DNA of 64,000 bases from Roseiarcus sp963832305 (lineage in GTDB: Bacteria > Pseudomonadota > Alphaproteobacteria > Rhizobiales > Beijerinckiaceae): NCBI GenBank assembly GCA_963832305.1, contig CAWHTU010000020.1, positions 61,342 through 125,341 on the forward strand, written 5' to 3'. The first letter of the stretch is position 1. Each line of letters begins with the position of its first letter. Of this stretch, positions 28,862 to 37,408 are shown in pieces. The translations under genes were made by a program, and so were the position numbers. A model generated the notes under the pieces. The model was given only the letters and a program-made list of their open reading frames with translations, had not been told where the DNA came from and ran no database searches.

Positions 28862-29509
28862 TCAGGCGCCCCGGCGCGCCACGGCGAGGACCGCGTAGCC
28901 GCGGAACCGCGTTTCGATCGCGCATGTGAGGCCGCGGGCGGCGGAGAGCGCCAGGAGCGCAGGGCCGAGATCGTCGCGCGGGGTCACGTCGAAAGCGGCG
29001 AGCCAGCGGCGCAGTCCGGCCTTGAACGGGCCAGGCAATCCGGAGCAATCGCCGAAATCGGCGACATGCAATGAGCCGCCGGGCGCAAGAACATCCAGCG
29101 CGCGCTCAAGCGCGGCGCGCCATGGCGGGATCATCGACAATGCGTAGGAGATCATCACGCGCTCGAACTCAGCCTGGCCGAAGAGCGCTTGCGGATCGAA
29201 CGCCGTGGCGTCGCCTTGGCGGAGGACGGTGCGGGCGGATAGTCCAGCGCGCGCCGCCGCGGCCGACGCGCTCGCCAGCATCTCCCGCGAGACGTCGAGG
29301 CCGTGGAGCCGCGCCTGCGGATAGGCGCGCGCGATCTTGACGAGATTGCGTCCGGTGCCGCAGCCGATCTCGAGCACCCTGTCGCCGGGCCGCGCGCCGA
29401 GGCTCCCGATCGCCTCGTCGCGGCCCAGGAGATAGAATTTGCGGGAGAGGTCATAAATGTGGCGCTGGCGGCGATACATCCGGTCCATGAGCTGAGCGGC
29501 GTCGCTCAT
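28862..29509 (-). CDS. btaB: BtaB: SAM-dependent N-methyltransferase of betaine-lipid (DGTS) synthesis
   Basis: 215-aa class I methyltransferase. The SAM-binding motif is VLEIGCGTGRNL (about residues 44-55), and the N-terminus MDRMYRRQRHIYDLSRKFYLLGRDEAI closely resembles BtaB. BtaB adds three methyl groups to diacylglyceryl-homoserine to yield DGTS, a phosphorus-free membrane lipid. The start overlaps the btaA stop by 4 nt (ATGA), and no other gene is in the unit. The pairing with BtaA is what makes the assignment firm. Confidence 0.9.
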   Translation of the reverse strand: MSDAAQLMDRMYRRQRHIYDLSRKFYLLGRDEAIGSLGARPGDRVLEIGCGTGRNLVKIARAYPQARLHGLDVSREMLASASAAAARAGLSARTVLRQGDATAFDPQALFGQAEFERVMISYALSMIPPWRAALERALDVLAPGGSLHVADFGDCSGLPGPFKAGLRRWLAAFDVTPRDDLGPALLALSAARGLTCAIETRFRGYAVLAVARRGA

Positions 29510-30768
29510 GCTTCAGGGCCTTTGAGCGTGTAGAGGTGGAAGCCGCCGTAGATCGACGATCGGTCTCTGCGGCCGAGCTCCCGGCTCCGATCTTCTTCGT
29601 AAGTCCATGCGGCGAGCACGTCGTCCGGCGCCCGACCCGGGAGCAGCCGCTCGTCGGCGGCGGTGCGGAAGATAACGCGCGCGCCCAGCCGCGCGGTGCG
29701 GGTGATCTCGGTCCAGAGCGCCGCGAGCTCCGCGTCATTCATCCAGTCCTGCGCGTCGAGCAGGACGTAGCGGTCGAAACTTGCCGGCGGCGAATCGCGC
29801 AAGATGTCGGTGAACGAGCGCTGAATGTAGCGGACGCGGCTGGCGCGCTCACGGATCGCCTCGAAATTCTCGCGCTGGAGATAGGGCGGCAGCGCGGGGT
29901 TCGGCCCCGGCGCATAGCGGCGTCCGAACGCCTGCCAGGCGAAATAATTGTCGGCAATGTCGAAGCCGCATGCCAGTCGCTCGAGCCTTTCGCTTAACAC
30001 AGCAGCGACGCCCGCGGGCGACTCTGAAGCGAGCGCCTTGTACTGGGCCGGCGGAATGCCGAGGCCATAGAGGGACGCAGGCTGCTTCAGGATCCAGCGG
30101 ACGAGCGGCTTATTGAAGATCGGCGCAAGCCGCTGCTCGTAGAGCGCTCGCTGTTCGTCGAGCGACCTCGCCTTGAGCACGATCGAAGGGTCGAGGCCAT
30201 GCAGGCGCGCGAGCGTATGGCCAGCGCCGAGCACGTGGCCGAGCAGGCCGTGATGGTAGAAATTGTGAGCGAAGACACCGATCCGGCGACGGCCAAACGC
30301 GGTCCGCTTGTCCCAGTAGGCGCGCGCGGCGGGATCGAGCTTCATGCGCAGGCGCCGGTCGTAAGCCGCGACGTTGGCGCGCGCGTCGGCGCGGCCGAAG
30401 AAGCGGAAGAAGGTCTCATAGTCGGGCAGGTTCTGAGCCGCGCAGATCTTGAGCCGCCCGAGCGCGATATGGGCCCCGTTGAGGTCGACGGCGGTGACGC
30501 CGGCCGGATCGGCCGTGAGGTAGGAGAGGACGTTGCAGCCGCCCGAGGCGATGGCGATCACCTCATGCCCCGGCCCGATGTCGAGCGCGGCCATGTCGAC
30601 CACCGGGTCCTCCCAGATCTGGGGATAGACGAGGCGCTCAAAGGCCAGTGTGAACAGGCGCTCGAGCATCCCGGCGCGCGAGAGCGGCTTCGAGCGATGG
30701 ACCGCAGCCTTGAGCCCCGCGCTGGTCGCGCGACGCATCGCGTTGGATTGCCGCAACGTGATCTCCAC
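29506..30768 (-). CDS. btaA: BtaA: SAM:diacylglycerol 3-amino-3-carboxypropyltransferase (DUF3419)
   Basis: About 420-aa enzyme for the first step of DGTS betaine-lipid synthesis, transferring the aminocarboxypropyl group of SAM to diacylglycerol. The DUF3419 hallmarks are present: VYPQIWEDPVVDMAAL, a nucleotide-binding-like IASGGCNVLSYLTADPAGVTAVDLNGAHIAL, FFRFFGRA, and the C-terminal YVLLDAQDWMND...RVIFRTAADERLLPGR. The start is GTG at 30768 or ATG at 30738; neither has a strong ribosome site. A Pho-box-like repeat lies about 40 nt upstream, consistent with induction on phosphate starvation as known for this pathway. Confidence 0.92.
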   Translation of the reverse strand: MEITLRQSNAMRRATSAGLKAAVHRSKPLSRAGMLERLFTLAFERLVYPQIWEDPVVDMAALDIGPGHEVIAIASGGCNVLSYLTADPAGVTAVDLNGAHIALGRLKICAAQNLPDYETFFRFFGRADARANVAAYDRRLRMKLDPAARAYWDKRTAFGRRRIGVFAHNFYHHGLLGHVLGAGHTLARLHGLDPSIVLKARSLDEQRALYEQRLAPIFNKPLVRWILKQPASLYGLGIPPAQYKALASESPAGVAAVLSERLERLACGFDIADNYFAWQAFGRRYAPGPNPALPPYLQRENFEAIRERASRVRYIQRSFTDILRDSPPASFDRYVLLDAQDWMNDAELAALWTEITRTARLGARVIFRTAADERLLPGRAPDDVLAAWTYEEDRSRELGRRDRSSIYGGFHLYTLKGPEA

Positions 30769-30805
30769 CCCGCCGATGCCGGCCGAATCGCGGTAGATGA
30801 GTCGC

Positions 30806-30823
30806 GTGACGGAGCCGTGACGT
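30806..30823 (-). promoter_or_regulatory. Pho-box-like direct repeat upstream of btaA
   Basis: On the minus strand ACGTCAC-GGCT-CCGTCAC forms two 7-mers with an 11-nt period, the spacing of PhoB sites (CTGTCAT-N4-CTGTCAT type). It lies 38 nt upstream of the btaA GTG. BtaA/BtaB are PhoB-controlled in Sinorhizobium and induced by phosphate limitation in Rhodobacter. The overlapping palindrome GTGACGTCAC (30817-30826) is part of the same stretch. The match is imperfect, so this is a candidate only. Confidence 0.45.
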
Positions 30824-30929
30824 CACAGGCAGCGCGCTATGGTCCCGCAAATGGGTTGCCGTCGGACGCTCTCCTCTCTATAGGTGCGCCGCCTCAAACC
30901 CCCCGCATCGGAAAGGCGCTTGTTTCGTC

Positions 30930-32132
30930 ATGGCATTCCTCGCCGACGTCCTCTCTCGCGTGAAGCCCTCCGCCACCATGACGGTGACGCAGAAGGCGCG
31001 CGACCTCAAAGCCAACGGGCGCGACGTCATTTCGCTGTCGGTTGGGGAGCCGGACTTCGACACCCCCGACAACATCAAGCAGGCGGCAATCGAGGCGATC
31101 AAGCGCGGCGAGACCAAATATCCGCCGGTGCTCGGCATTCCCCCCTTGCGCGAGGCGATCGCGGCCAAGTTCAGCCGTGAGAACGGGCTCGACTACAAGG
31201 CGTCCGACACCATCGTGGCGACCGGGGGCAAGCAGATCCTTTATAACGCCTTTCTCGTCACGATGAACAAGGGCGACGAGGTCATCATCCCCGCGCCGTT
31301 CTGGGTGAGCTATCCGGAGATGGTCGCGATCAACTGGGGCGACCCGGTCATCGTGCCGACCACGATCGAGAACGGCTTCAAGCTCAAGCCCGAGGATCTC
31401 GAGCGGGCGATCACGCCACGAACAAAATGGGTGATCCTCAACTCGCCGTCGAACCCGACCGGCGCGGCCTATACGCGCGATGAGCTTAAAGGCCTGACCG
31501 ATGTGCTCATGCGCCACCCGCATGTGTGGGTGCTGACCGACGACATGTACGAGCATCTCACCTACGGCGACTTCGTGTTCACGACGCCGGTGCAGGTCGA
31601 GCCGGCCTTGAAGCCGCGCACGCTGACCATGAACGGCGTATCGAAGGCCTATGCGATGACCGGCTGGCGGATCGGCTACGCCGCCGGACCGGCCGAGCTC
31701 ATCAAGGCGATGGACATGGTGCAGGGGCAGCAGACCTCGGGCGCCTGCACGGTGGCGCAATGGGCGTCGGTCGAGGCCTTGAACGGGCCGCAGGACTTCA
31801 TCCCCGTTCGCCGCAAGGCGTTCGAGGAGCGGCGCGACCTCGTCGTATCGATGCTCGGCCAGGCGAAGCACCTCCTGTGCCCGAAGCCGGAAGGCGCGTT
31901 CTACGTCTATCCCTCCTGCGCCGGCGCGATCGGCAAGAAGGCGCCGTCGGGCAAGGTGATCGCAACCGACGTCGATTTCGTCACCGAGCTTCTGGAAGAG
32001 GAAGGCGTCGCGGTCGTCCAGGGCAGCGCCTTCGGCCTCGGGCCGAACTTCCGCGTCTCCTACGCAACCTCGCTCGACAAGCTCGAAGCCGCCTGCAAGA
32101 AGATCCAGAAGTTCACGGCGGAGCTGCGATAG
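30930..32132 (+). CDS. Class I pyridoxal-phosphate aspartate aminotransferase
   Basis: 400-aa cytosolic transaminase of the AatA/AspC (Ib) subgroup that interconverts aspartate/2-oxoglutarate and oxaloacetate/glutamate. PLP contacts are visible: the catalytic Lys in MNGVSKAYAMTGWRIGY, NSPSNPTG, DDMYEHLTY and the substrate-binding Arg in GPNFRVSYATS. SVGEPDFDTPDNI is the family N-terminal signature. It may also serve as prephenate aminotransferase, as subgroup Ib enzymes do in some alphaproteobacteria. It is divergent from btaA. Confidence 0.94.
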   Translation: MAFLADVLSRVKPSATMTVTQKARDLKANGRDVISLSVGEPDFDTPDNIKQAAIEAIKRGETKYPPVLGIPPLREAIAAKFSRENGLDYKASDTIVATGGKQILYNAFLVTMNKGDEVIIPAPFWVSYPEMVAINWGDPVIVPTTIENGFKLKPEDLERAITPRTKWVILNSPSNPTGAAYTRDELKGLTDVLMRHPHVWVLTDDMYEHLTYGDFVFTTPVQVEPALKPRTLTMNGVSKAYAMTGWRIGYAAGPAELIKAMDMVQGQQTSGACTVAQWASVEALNGPQDFIPVRRKAFEERRDLVVSMLGQAKHLLCPKPEGAFYVYPSCAGAIGKKAPSGKVIATDVDFVTELLEEEGVAVVQGSAFGLGPNFRVSYATSLDKLEAACKKIQKFTAELR

Positions 32133-32215
32133 AGGCGAATGCGCGCGGGGCAAGAACCGTCGTTTCTCTGCCCACGAGACGGTGATAGATTGCTTCCGAC
32201 TGCCGGGGACCGCAC

Positions 32216-33976
32216 GTGGAGCGAGACACCGAGCGCAAACTCGCCGCAATTCTGGTCGCCGACGTTGTCGGCTATTCCCGACTGGCCAGCGCCGATGAGG
32301 AAAGGATTTTGGCGCGGCTGAGAGCCTTGCGCAGCGACCTAGTCGACCCCACCGTCGCGGTCTATCGCGGCCGGATCGTGAAGCGGACAGGCGACGGGAG
32401 CATCATCGAGTTCCGTAGCGTCGTTGACGCGGTGCGTTGCGCCCTCGAGGTGCAGAACGCGATGGTCGAACGCAACGCAGGATTGCCATCGGATCGGCGC
32501 ATCGAGTTTCGGGTCGGAATTCATCTTGGCGACGTCGTCGAGGAAGCTGACGGCGACCTGATGGGCGACGGCGTCAATATCGCAGCGCGGCTCGAAGCCT
32601 TCTGCGAACCCGGCGGACTCTGCCTCTCGGGGGCTGCTTACGAGCAGGTGCGGGACCGCGTGAAGGAGACATTTGTCGACCTTGGCGAGAAAGCTCTGAA
32701 GAATATCGCCCGGCCCGTCCGTGCTTACGGCCTCGCCGGGAATAGCGCTGGCCTGGTTCTTGAGCCGGGATCAGGAAGGCCGGCGCTTTCGCTTCCGGAC
32801 AAGCCTTCGGTCGCAGTTCTGCCATTTCAGAACATGAGCGGTGACCCCGAGCAGGACTACTTCGCCGACGGAATCGTCGAGGACATCATCACCGGCCTCT
32901 CGCACATCAAGTGGCTGTTCGTAATCGCGCGCAATTCGAGCTTCGTCTACAAAGGCAAGGCGATCGACGTGCGGCAGGTCGGGCGCGAGCTTGGCGTTCG
33001 CTATGTCGTTGAAGGGGGCGTGAGAAAATCCGGCGACCGTCTGCGCGTCACAGCGCAGCTCGTCGAAGCTGAGACCGGCGCGCATCTCTGGGCGAACCGG
33101 TATGACGGGGATGCAGAAGACGTCTTTAATTTCCAGGACCGGATCACCGATAGCTTGGTCGGCATCATTGAACCTAGCCTGCAACGCAGCGAAATTGAGC
33201 GGGCGCGGCGAAAGCGTCCGGACAATCTGAATGCCTACGACCTCTATCTTCGCGCTTTGCCTCACACCGCTACGAGCATGCCGGACGGCGGTGCGATCGC
33301 GATCAAGCTTTTGGATGAGGCGTTGGCGATTGACCCGGACTACGTCGCGGCGCATGCCCTGCTCGCTTGGTGCCACGAGTGGCGTTTCGCTCGGGCCGGG
33401 TTCAAGGAAAGCGACAAGGTTCAAGGCCTGAGTCACGCTCGTTGGGTGATCGGCAGCAGCACCGACGACGCAACGGCCCTCGCAATCGCAGGATTCGTCA
33501 CGATTCTCCTGAGCGGCGGCGCTGAAACAGCATTGAACGCCGTCGACCGCGCGCTCGAATCCAACCCTTCTTGCGCCACGGCGCTGTATTTGGCGGCGCA
33601 AGTGCACGGGTTCGTGGGCCATTCCGACCAGGCGACGGCTTACGCCAACCGCGCGCTTCGGCAAAGTCCATTCGATTTCCTGGTGCACGAAGCCTATGTG
33701 GCGTTGGGGAACGCCGCGGTCCATGAGACGCGATACGACGAAGCCGCGTCGTTTTACGCCAGGGCAGTGCAAAGCAGCCCCAAGACCGGCACGTACTATC
33801 TGATGCAAGCGATGGCGCTGGCGCTAGCGGGACGTCTCGAGGAAGCCCGCTCCCTGGTCGAGCCTGGACTTCACCGCGAGCCGGAATTCCGTGTCAGCTG
33901 GTATCGCGGATTCTTCACGCGGGAACTCGCGGAGAAGATGATAAAAGCCGGACGTTTGCTCGCGCTTCCGGAATAA
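32216..33976 (+). CDS. Adenylate/guanylate-cyclase-domain protein with TolB-like and TPR regions
   Basis: 586 aa. A class III nucleotidyl cyclase domain (1-175) shows metal-binding Asp residues in ILVADVVGYSRLA and KRTGDGSIIEF and a VGIHLGDVVEEADGDLMGDGVNIAARLE segment. A TolB N-terminal-like domain follows (about 198-320; SVAVLPFQNMSGDPEQDYFADGIVEDIITGLS), then tetratricopeptide repeats (about 350-580). This architecture is abundant in Rhizobiales. The start is GTG at 32216 (MERDTERKLAAI), which matches the family. Product (cAMP or cGMP) and signal are unknown. No transmembrane helix is seen. Confidence 0.93.
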   Translation: MERDTERKLAAILVADVVGYSRLASADEERILARLRALRSDLVDPTVAVYRGRIVKRTGDGSIIEFRSVVDAVRCALEVQNAMVERNAGLPSDRRIEFRVGIHLGDVVEEADGDLMGDGVNIAARLEAFCEPGGLCLSGAAYEQVRDRVKETFVDLGEKALKNIARPVRAYGLAGNSAGLVLEPGSGRPALSLPDKPSVAVLPFQNMSGDPEQDYFADGIVEDIITGLSHIKWLFVIARNSSFVYKGKAIDVRQVGRELGVRYVVEGGVRKSGDRLRVTAQLVEAETGAHLWANRYDGDAEDVFNFQDRITDSLVGIIEPSLQRSEIERARRKRPDNLNAYDLYLRALPHTATSMPDGGAIAIKLLDEALAIDPDYVAAHALLAWCHEWRFARAGFKESDKVQGLSHARWVIGSSTDDATALAIAGFVTILLSGGAETALNAVDRALESNPSCATALYLAAQVHGFVGHSDQATAYANRALRQSPFDFLVHEAYVALGNAAVHETRYDEAASFYARAVQSSPKTGTYYLMQAMALALAGRLEEARSLVEPGLHREPEFRVSWYRGFFTRELAEKMIKAGRLLALPE

Positions 33977-34059
33977 GCCATCTCGCTAGGGATCGAAAAC
34001 TCGAAGCGCCAGGCCGAGTGCGAGAAGCTCGGCTCTTCCCCCGGAAGAGAAGGTGATGT

Positions 34060-35013
34060 TCACCCCATCCGCTTCTCTAACCCGTCCAGCACGCGGTAGC
34101 AGTCCAATACCTGCTCGACGCTGGCGTTTGGCTCGCGGCCCTCGCGGATGGCGGCGAAGAACTCGCGGTCCTGCAACTCGATGCCGTTCATGCTGACAGC
34201 GACCTTGCTGACGTCGATCTTCTCGTCCTTGCCGGTGAAGAGATCGTCGTAGCGGGCGATATAGGTCGCGGTGTCGCCGATGTAGCGGAAGAAGGTGCCG
34301 ATCGGCCCCTCGTTGTTGAACGAGAGTGAGAGGGTGCAGATCGCGCCATTCTCGGCCTTGAGCTGGATGCTCATGTCCATGGCGATGCCGAGGGTCGGGT
34401 GGATCGGTCCGGAAAGCGCGTTGGCCTTCACGATCGGCGAGCGGGCCTGATAGGCGAAGAGGTCGACCGTGTGGGCCGCGTGGTGCCAGAGCAGATGATC
34501 GGTCCAGCTCCGCGCCTGGCCGAGCGCGTTCATGTTGGTGCGGCGAAAGAAATAGGTCTGCACGTCCATCTGCTGGATATGGAACTCGTTCTTCAGAATG
34601 CGCTGGCGCACGAACTGATGGCTCGGGTTGAAACGGCGGGTATGTCCGACCATGGCGACGAGCCCGGTCCTCTTCTGCGCGGCGGCGACCGCCTCGGCGT
34701 CCTTGAGAGCGTCGGCGAGCGGGATCTCGACCTGCACGTGCTTGCCGGCCTTGAGGCACTGAAGCGCCTGCGCCGCGTGCATCTGCGTCGGCGTCGCGAG
34801 GATCACCGCGTCGAGGCCCGGAACTTTCAGGCTCTCGGCGAGATCGGTCGCAACATGGCCGACGCCGTATTGCGCCGCGGCCTCTTTGGTCTTGTCGAGG
34901 TCCCGGCCGACGAGCGAGACCGCCTCGACTCCGTCGATCAATTTGATCGCGTCGAGGTGCTTGAGGCCGAAGGCGCCCGCGCCGGCCAAAGCGACCTTGA
35001 GGGTTTTGGGCAT
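34060..35013 (-). CDS. ligC: LigC: 4-carboxy-2-hydroxymuconate-6-semialdehyde dehydrogenase
   Basis: 317-aa GFO/IDH/MocA-type NAD(P)-dependent dehydrogenase. It oxidises CHMS (as its hemiacetal) to 2-pyrone-4,6-dicarboxylate in protocatechuate 4,5-cleavage. The Rossmann motif is KVALAGAGAFGLKHLDAI, and catalytic-type features VGHTRRFNPSHQFVRQ, AHTVDLFAYQ and the GEIPLAD-like VEIPLADAL segment are present. It is the last gene of the lig operon, separated from ligB by a repeat. Assignment as LigC rests on the fold plus co-operon with ligAB and ligI. Confidence 0.92.
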   Translation of the reverse strand: MPKTLKVALAGAGAFGLKHLDAIKLIDGVEAVSLVGRDLDKTKEAAAQYGVGHVATDLAESLKVPGLDAVILATPTQMHAAQALQCLKAGKHVQVEIPLADALKDAEAVAAAQKRTGLVAMVGHTRRFNPSHQFVRQRILKNEFHIQQMDVQTYFFRRTNMNALGQARSWTDHLLWHHAAHTVDLFAYQARSPIVKANALSGPIHPTLGIAMDMSIQLKAENGAICTLSLSFNNEGPIGTFFRYIGDTATYIARYDDLFTGKDEKIDVSKVAVSMNGIELQDREFFAAIREGREPNASVEQVLDCYRVLDGLEKRMG

Positions 35014-35036
35014 GCGTGGGTCTCCAAAGGCGCGCT

Positions 35037-35126
35037 CAGTTTGTCATACCCGCGGAAGCGGGTATCCAGACTGGTCCGCTTGGCGGCGGCCACTTGGATT
35101 CCCGCTTTCGCGGGAATGACACATGG
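35037..35126. repeat. Intergenic inverted-repeat element (GCGGAAGCGGG/GCTTTCGCGGGAATGAC type)
   Basis: Between ligB and ligC lie two arms facing each other: CATACCCGCGGAAGCGGGTATCC (35043-35065) and GGATTCCCGCTTTCGCGGGAATG (35096-35118). Each is itself a near palindrome. This is the form of short interspersed repeats common in Rhizobiales intergenic DNA. It can fold as RNA and may influence ligC expression relative to ligAB, but no function is shown. Confidence 0.8.
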
Positions 35127-35129
35127 AAA

Positions 35130-35990
35130 TCAGGCCGCGTTCTCCAAGATGAGGTGCCCGACTGCGGTGTTCGATGCGGGCACGTGATAGAATCGGTGCG
35201 CGACCTTCGGCTTTGGGCCGCCGGCGACGACATCCGCCATCGCGCCGCGCGCAATCAGCCACATCACGAGCTCGATGCCTTCCGACCCGGCCTCGCGGAC
35301 GTAGTCGATGTTCGGCATCTTCGCGAGGCCCTTGGGGTCGTTGATCAGCCGGTCGAGGAAGGCGTTGTCCCATTCCTTGTTGATCAGCCCGGCCCGCGGC
35401 CCCTGAAGCTGATGGCTCATGCCGCCGGTGCCCCAAATATGGACGTTGATGTCCTCGGGGTAGCTCATGATCGCCTTGCCGATCGCCTGCCCGAGCGCGA
35501 AGCAGCGCGCCCCCGAAGGCACCGGATGCTGCACCACATTGACCGCGAAGGGTATGATCTTGGCCGGCCATTCCTTGACCTCGCCAAAAACGCAGGAGAG
35601 CGGCACGGTGAGGCCGTGGTCGACGTCGATCTCGTTGACCATCGTCAGGTCGAAATCCTGCTGGATCACCTCCGAGGCGATATGGGAGGCAAGCTCCGGA
35701 TCGCCGATGACCTTCGGCACCGGTCGCGCCCCATAGCCTTCGTCCGCCGGATTGAATTCCGGCCCGGTCATGATGGCGAAAGTGGGGATCATCTGCAGGC
35801 TGAAGGCGGTGGCGTGATCGTTGTAGACGAGGAAGATCACGTCGGGCTTATGCGTCTTCAGCCACTGCTTGTCGAAGTCGTAGCCGGCGAAGACCGGCTT
35901 CCAGTAATCTTCCTTGGTTTTGCCAAGGTCGAAGGCGGCGCCGACGGCGGGGATGTGCGAAGTGTAAAGAGAGGCGGTGATGCGGGCCAT
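35130..35990 (-). CDS. ligB: LigB: protocatechuate 4,5-dioxygenase beta (catalytic) subunit
   Basis: 286 aa. It is the catalytic Fe(II) subunit of the extradiol dioxygenase that opens protocatechuate between C4 and C5. Iron ligands are recognisable as His12 (SLYTSHIP), His59 (YNDHATAF) and the Glu of SEGIELVMW. The proximal catalytic His lie in NEIDVDHGLTV and GTGGMSHQLQG. The ATG at 35990 has AAAGGA 9 nt upstream. ligA lies 37 nt upstream. Order ligI-ligA-ligB-ligC indicates one transcript. Confidence 0.96.
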   Translation of the reverse strand: MARITASLYTSHIPAVGAAFDLGKTKEDYWKPVFAGYDFDKQWLKTHKPDVIFLVYNDHATAFSLQMIPTFAIMTGPEFNPADEGYGARPVPKVIGDPELASHIASEVIQQDFDLTMVNEIDVDHGLTVPLSCVFGEVKEWPAKIIPFAVNVVQHPVPSGARCFALGQAIGKAIMSYPEDINVHIWGTGGMSHQLQGPRAGLINKEWDNAFLDRLINDPKGLAKMPNIDYVREAGSEGIELVMWLIARGAMADVVAGGPKPKVAHRFYHVPASNTAVGHLILENAA

Positions 35991-36027
35991 GTTCAAGCGT
36001 CCTTTGGCGGCGAAGGCGTGAAGACCG

Positions 36028-36441
36028 TCAGTCCTTGCGGGGACGCTGGGCGTCTCCCTCTTCTCCGATCTTGCGATTGCCCTCGATCTTCCGGCCGCCC
36101 TTGACCATCATGTCGCGGTACTCCTGCTCGGTCATGCCGGTCATGCTGCCCGCCATCTGCTGGAAGCTCTTGCCGTCGGTCGCGCCGATCTTCGACAGGA
36201 AATAAATGTTGCCGCCGAGCGCCATCATGCGGTTGAGATCACGGTCGAGAACCGCCTGCTTCTGCTCCTCGGTCATTTTCCATTCGTCGAGATAGGCGCG
36301 TTCGTTGGCCTTGAAGCGGGCGCGGTTCTCAGCCTTCATCAGCGACATGCAGAACTGGTTGAGCCAGTAGCCTTTGCGCGATTGTTCGGCGTCGAAGACG
36401 ATCGTGCCGGGAATTTCCTTGAACTCCTTGTCGAGAGCCAT
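36028..36441 (-). CDS. ligA: LigA: protocatechuate 4,5-dioxygenase alpha subunit
   Basis: 137-aa small subunit that caps the active site of LigB. The sequence EIPGTIVFDAEQSRKGYWLNQFCMSLMKAENRARF and GGNIYFLSKIGATDGKSFQQMAGSMTGMT is characteristic of LigA. AGGAGG lies 8 nt before the ATG at 36441, and the ligI stop codon overlaps that ribosome site, so translation of ligA is probably coupled to ligI. Confidence 0.96.
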   Translation of the reverse strand: MALDKEFKEIPGTIVFDAEQSRKGYWLNQFCMSLMKAENRARFKANERAYLDEWKMTEEQKQAVLDRDLNRMMALGGNIYFLSKIGATDGKSFQQMAGSMTGMTEQEYRDMMVKGGRKIEGNRKIGEEGDAQRPRKD

Positions 36442-36446
36442 TGGGA

Positions 36447-37394
36447 TCACCTCCTCTTTTCATCGGGCCAGTAGAGGCGCATCGGATTGTCGACGAGCAA
36501 AAACTCCTGCAGGTCGGGCGCATTGGCGATCTCAGGAATGAAATCGACCAGAAGCCCGTCGTCAGGCATGTGGCCCTTGAGGTTCGGATGCGGCCAATCG
36601 GTGCCCCACAGCACGCGGTCCGGAAATTCCTCGACCACCTTGCGGGCGAACGGGACGACGTCGCGATAGGGGCGCCGCTCGCCGTTCAGAGCCGGCGGGC
36701 CGCTGACCGACAGGCGCTCGGGACAGGTCGCCTTGCACCAGACATTCTCGTAGTCGTCCATGAATTTGAGAAAGCGTGCGAACTCGGGCCCGTCGACCGG
36801 CTTCGTCACGTCCGGGCGGCCCATGTGGTCGACGACGACGGTGGTCGGAAGGGCGGTGAAGAAGTCGATGAGTTCCGGCAAATCCCCGGCCTCGAAATAG
36901 ACGACGACATGCCAGTCGCGCTCGACGATGCGGCTCGCGATCTCGATCAGTTCGTCCTTGGGCGTGAAGTCGACCAGCCGCTTGACGAAATTGAACCTGA
37001 CGCCTCGCACGCCAGCCTCATGGAGCCGTTTCAGTTCCGCGTCACTCACCTCGCGCCGGACGGTCGCGACGCCGCGCGCCTTGCCCCCGCTTGCGCGCAA
37101 CGCGTCGACCATGGCGCTGTTGTCGGCGCCGTGGCAGGTCGCCTGCACGACCACGTTGCGGGCGAAGCCGAGATGGTCGCGCAGAGCGAACAATTGCGCC
37201 TTGCTGGCGTCGCAAGGGGTGTATTTGCGCTCAGGCGCGTAAGCGAACTCGGCGCCCGGGCCGAACACATGGCAATGGGCGTCCACGCTGCCGGGGGGAA
37301 GCGCAAAGCGGGGCCTGCTCGGACGATCGAACCAGTCGAGCCAGCCTTCGGTCTTCTCGAACGGCCCGGTGACGGGCTTCACTGCGGCATTCAC
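36447..37394 (-). CDS. ligI: LigI: 2-pyrone-4,6-dicarboxylate lactonase
   Basis: 315-aa amidohydrolase-fold enzyme that opens the PDC ring to 4-oxalomesaconate. The SVDAHCHVFGPG motif supplies the two metal/substrate His. LWGTDWPHPNLKGHMPDDG near the C-terminus supplies the catalytic Asp. The N-terminal KTEGWLDWFDRPSRPRFALPPG is also family-like. LigI works without bound metal in known enzymes. It lies between ligK and ligA. Confidence 0.95.
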   Translation of the reverse strand: MNAAVKPVTGPFEKTEGWLDWFDRPSRPRFALPPGSVDAHCHVFGPGAEFAYAPERKYTPCDASKAQLFALRDHLGFARNVVVQATCHGADNSAMVDALRASGGKARGVATVRREVSDAELKRLHEAGVRGVRFNFVKRLVDFTPKDELIEIASRIVERDWHVVVYFEAGDLPELIDFFTALPTTVVVDHMGRPDVTKPVDGPEFARFLKFMDDYENVWCKATCPERLSVSGPPALNGERRPYRDVVPFARKVVEEFPDRVLWGTDWPHPNLKGHMPDDGLLVDFIPEIANAPDLQEFLLVDNPMRLYWPDEKRR

Positions 37395-37408
37395 GGTCGG
37401 GCGCTCTT

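Noticed and set aside
30817..30826. GTGACGTCAC palindrome as a separate operator
   Set aside because: It overlaps the Pho-box-like repeat and is only 10 bp in GC-rich DNA; not reported as an independent site.
30894..32249. 451-codon antisense frame over the aminotransferase
   Set aside because: Shadow of a conserved gene; no family resemblance.
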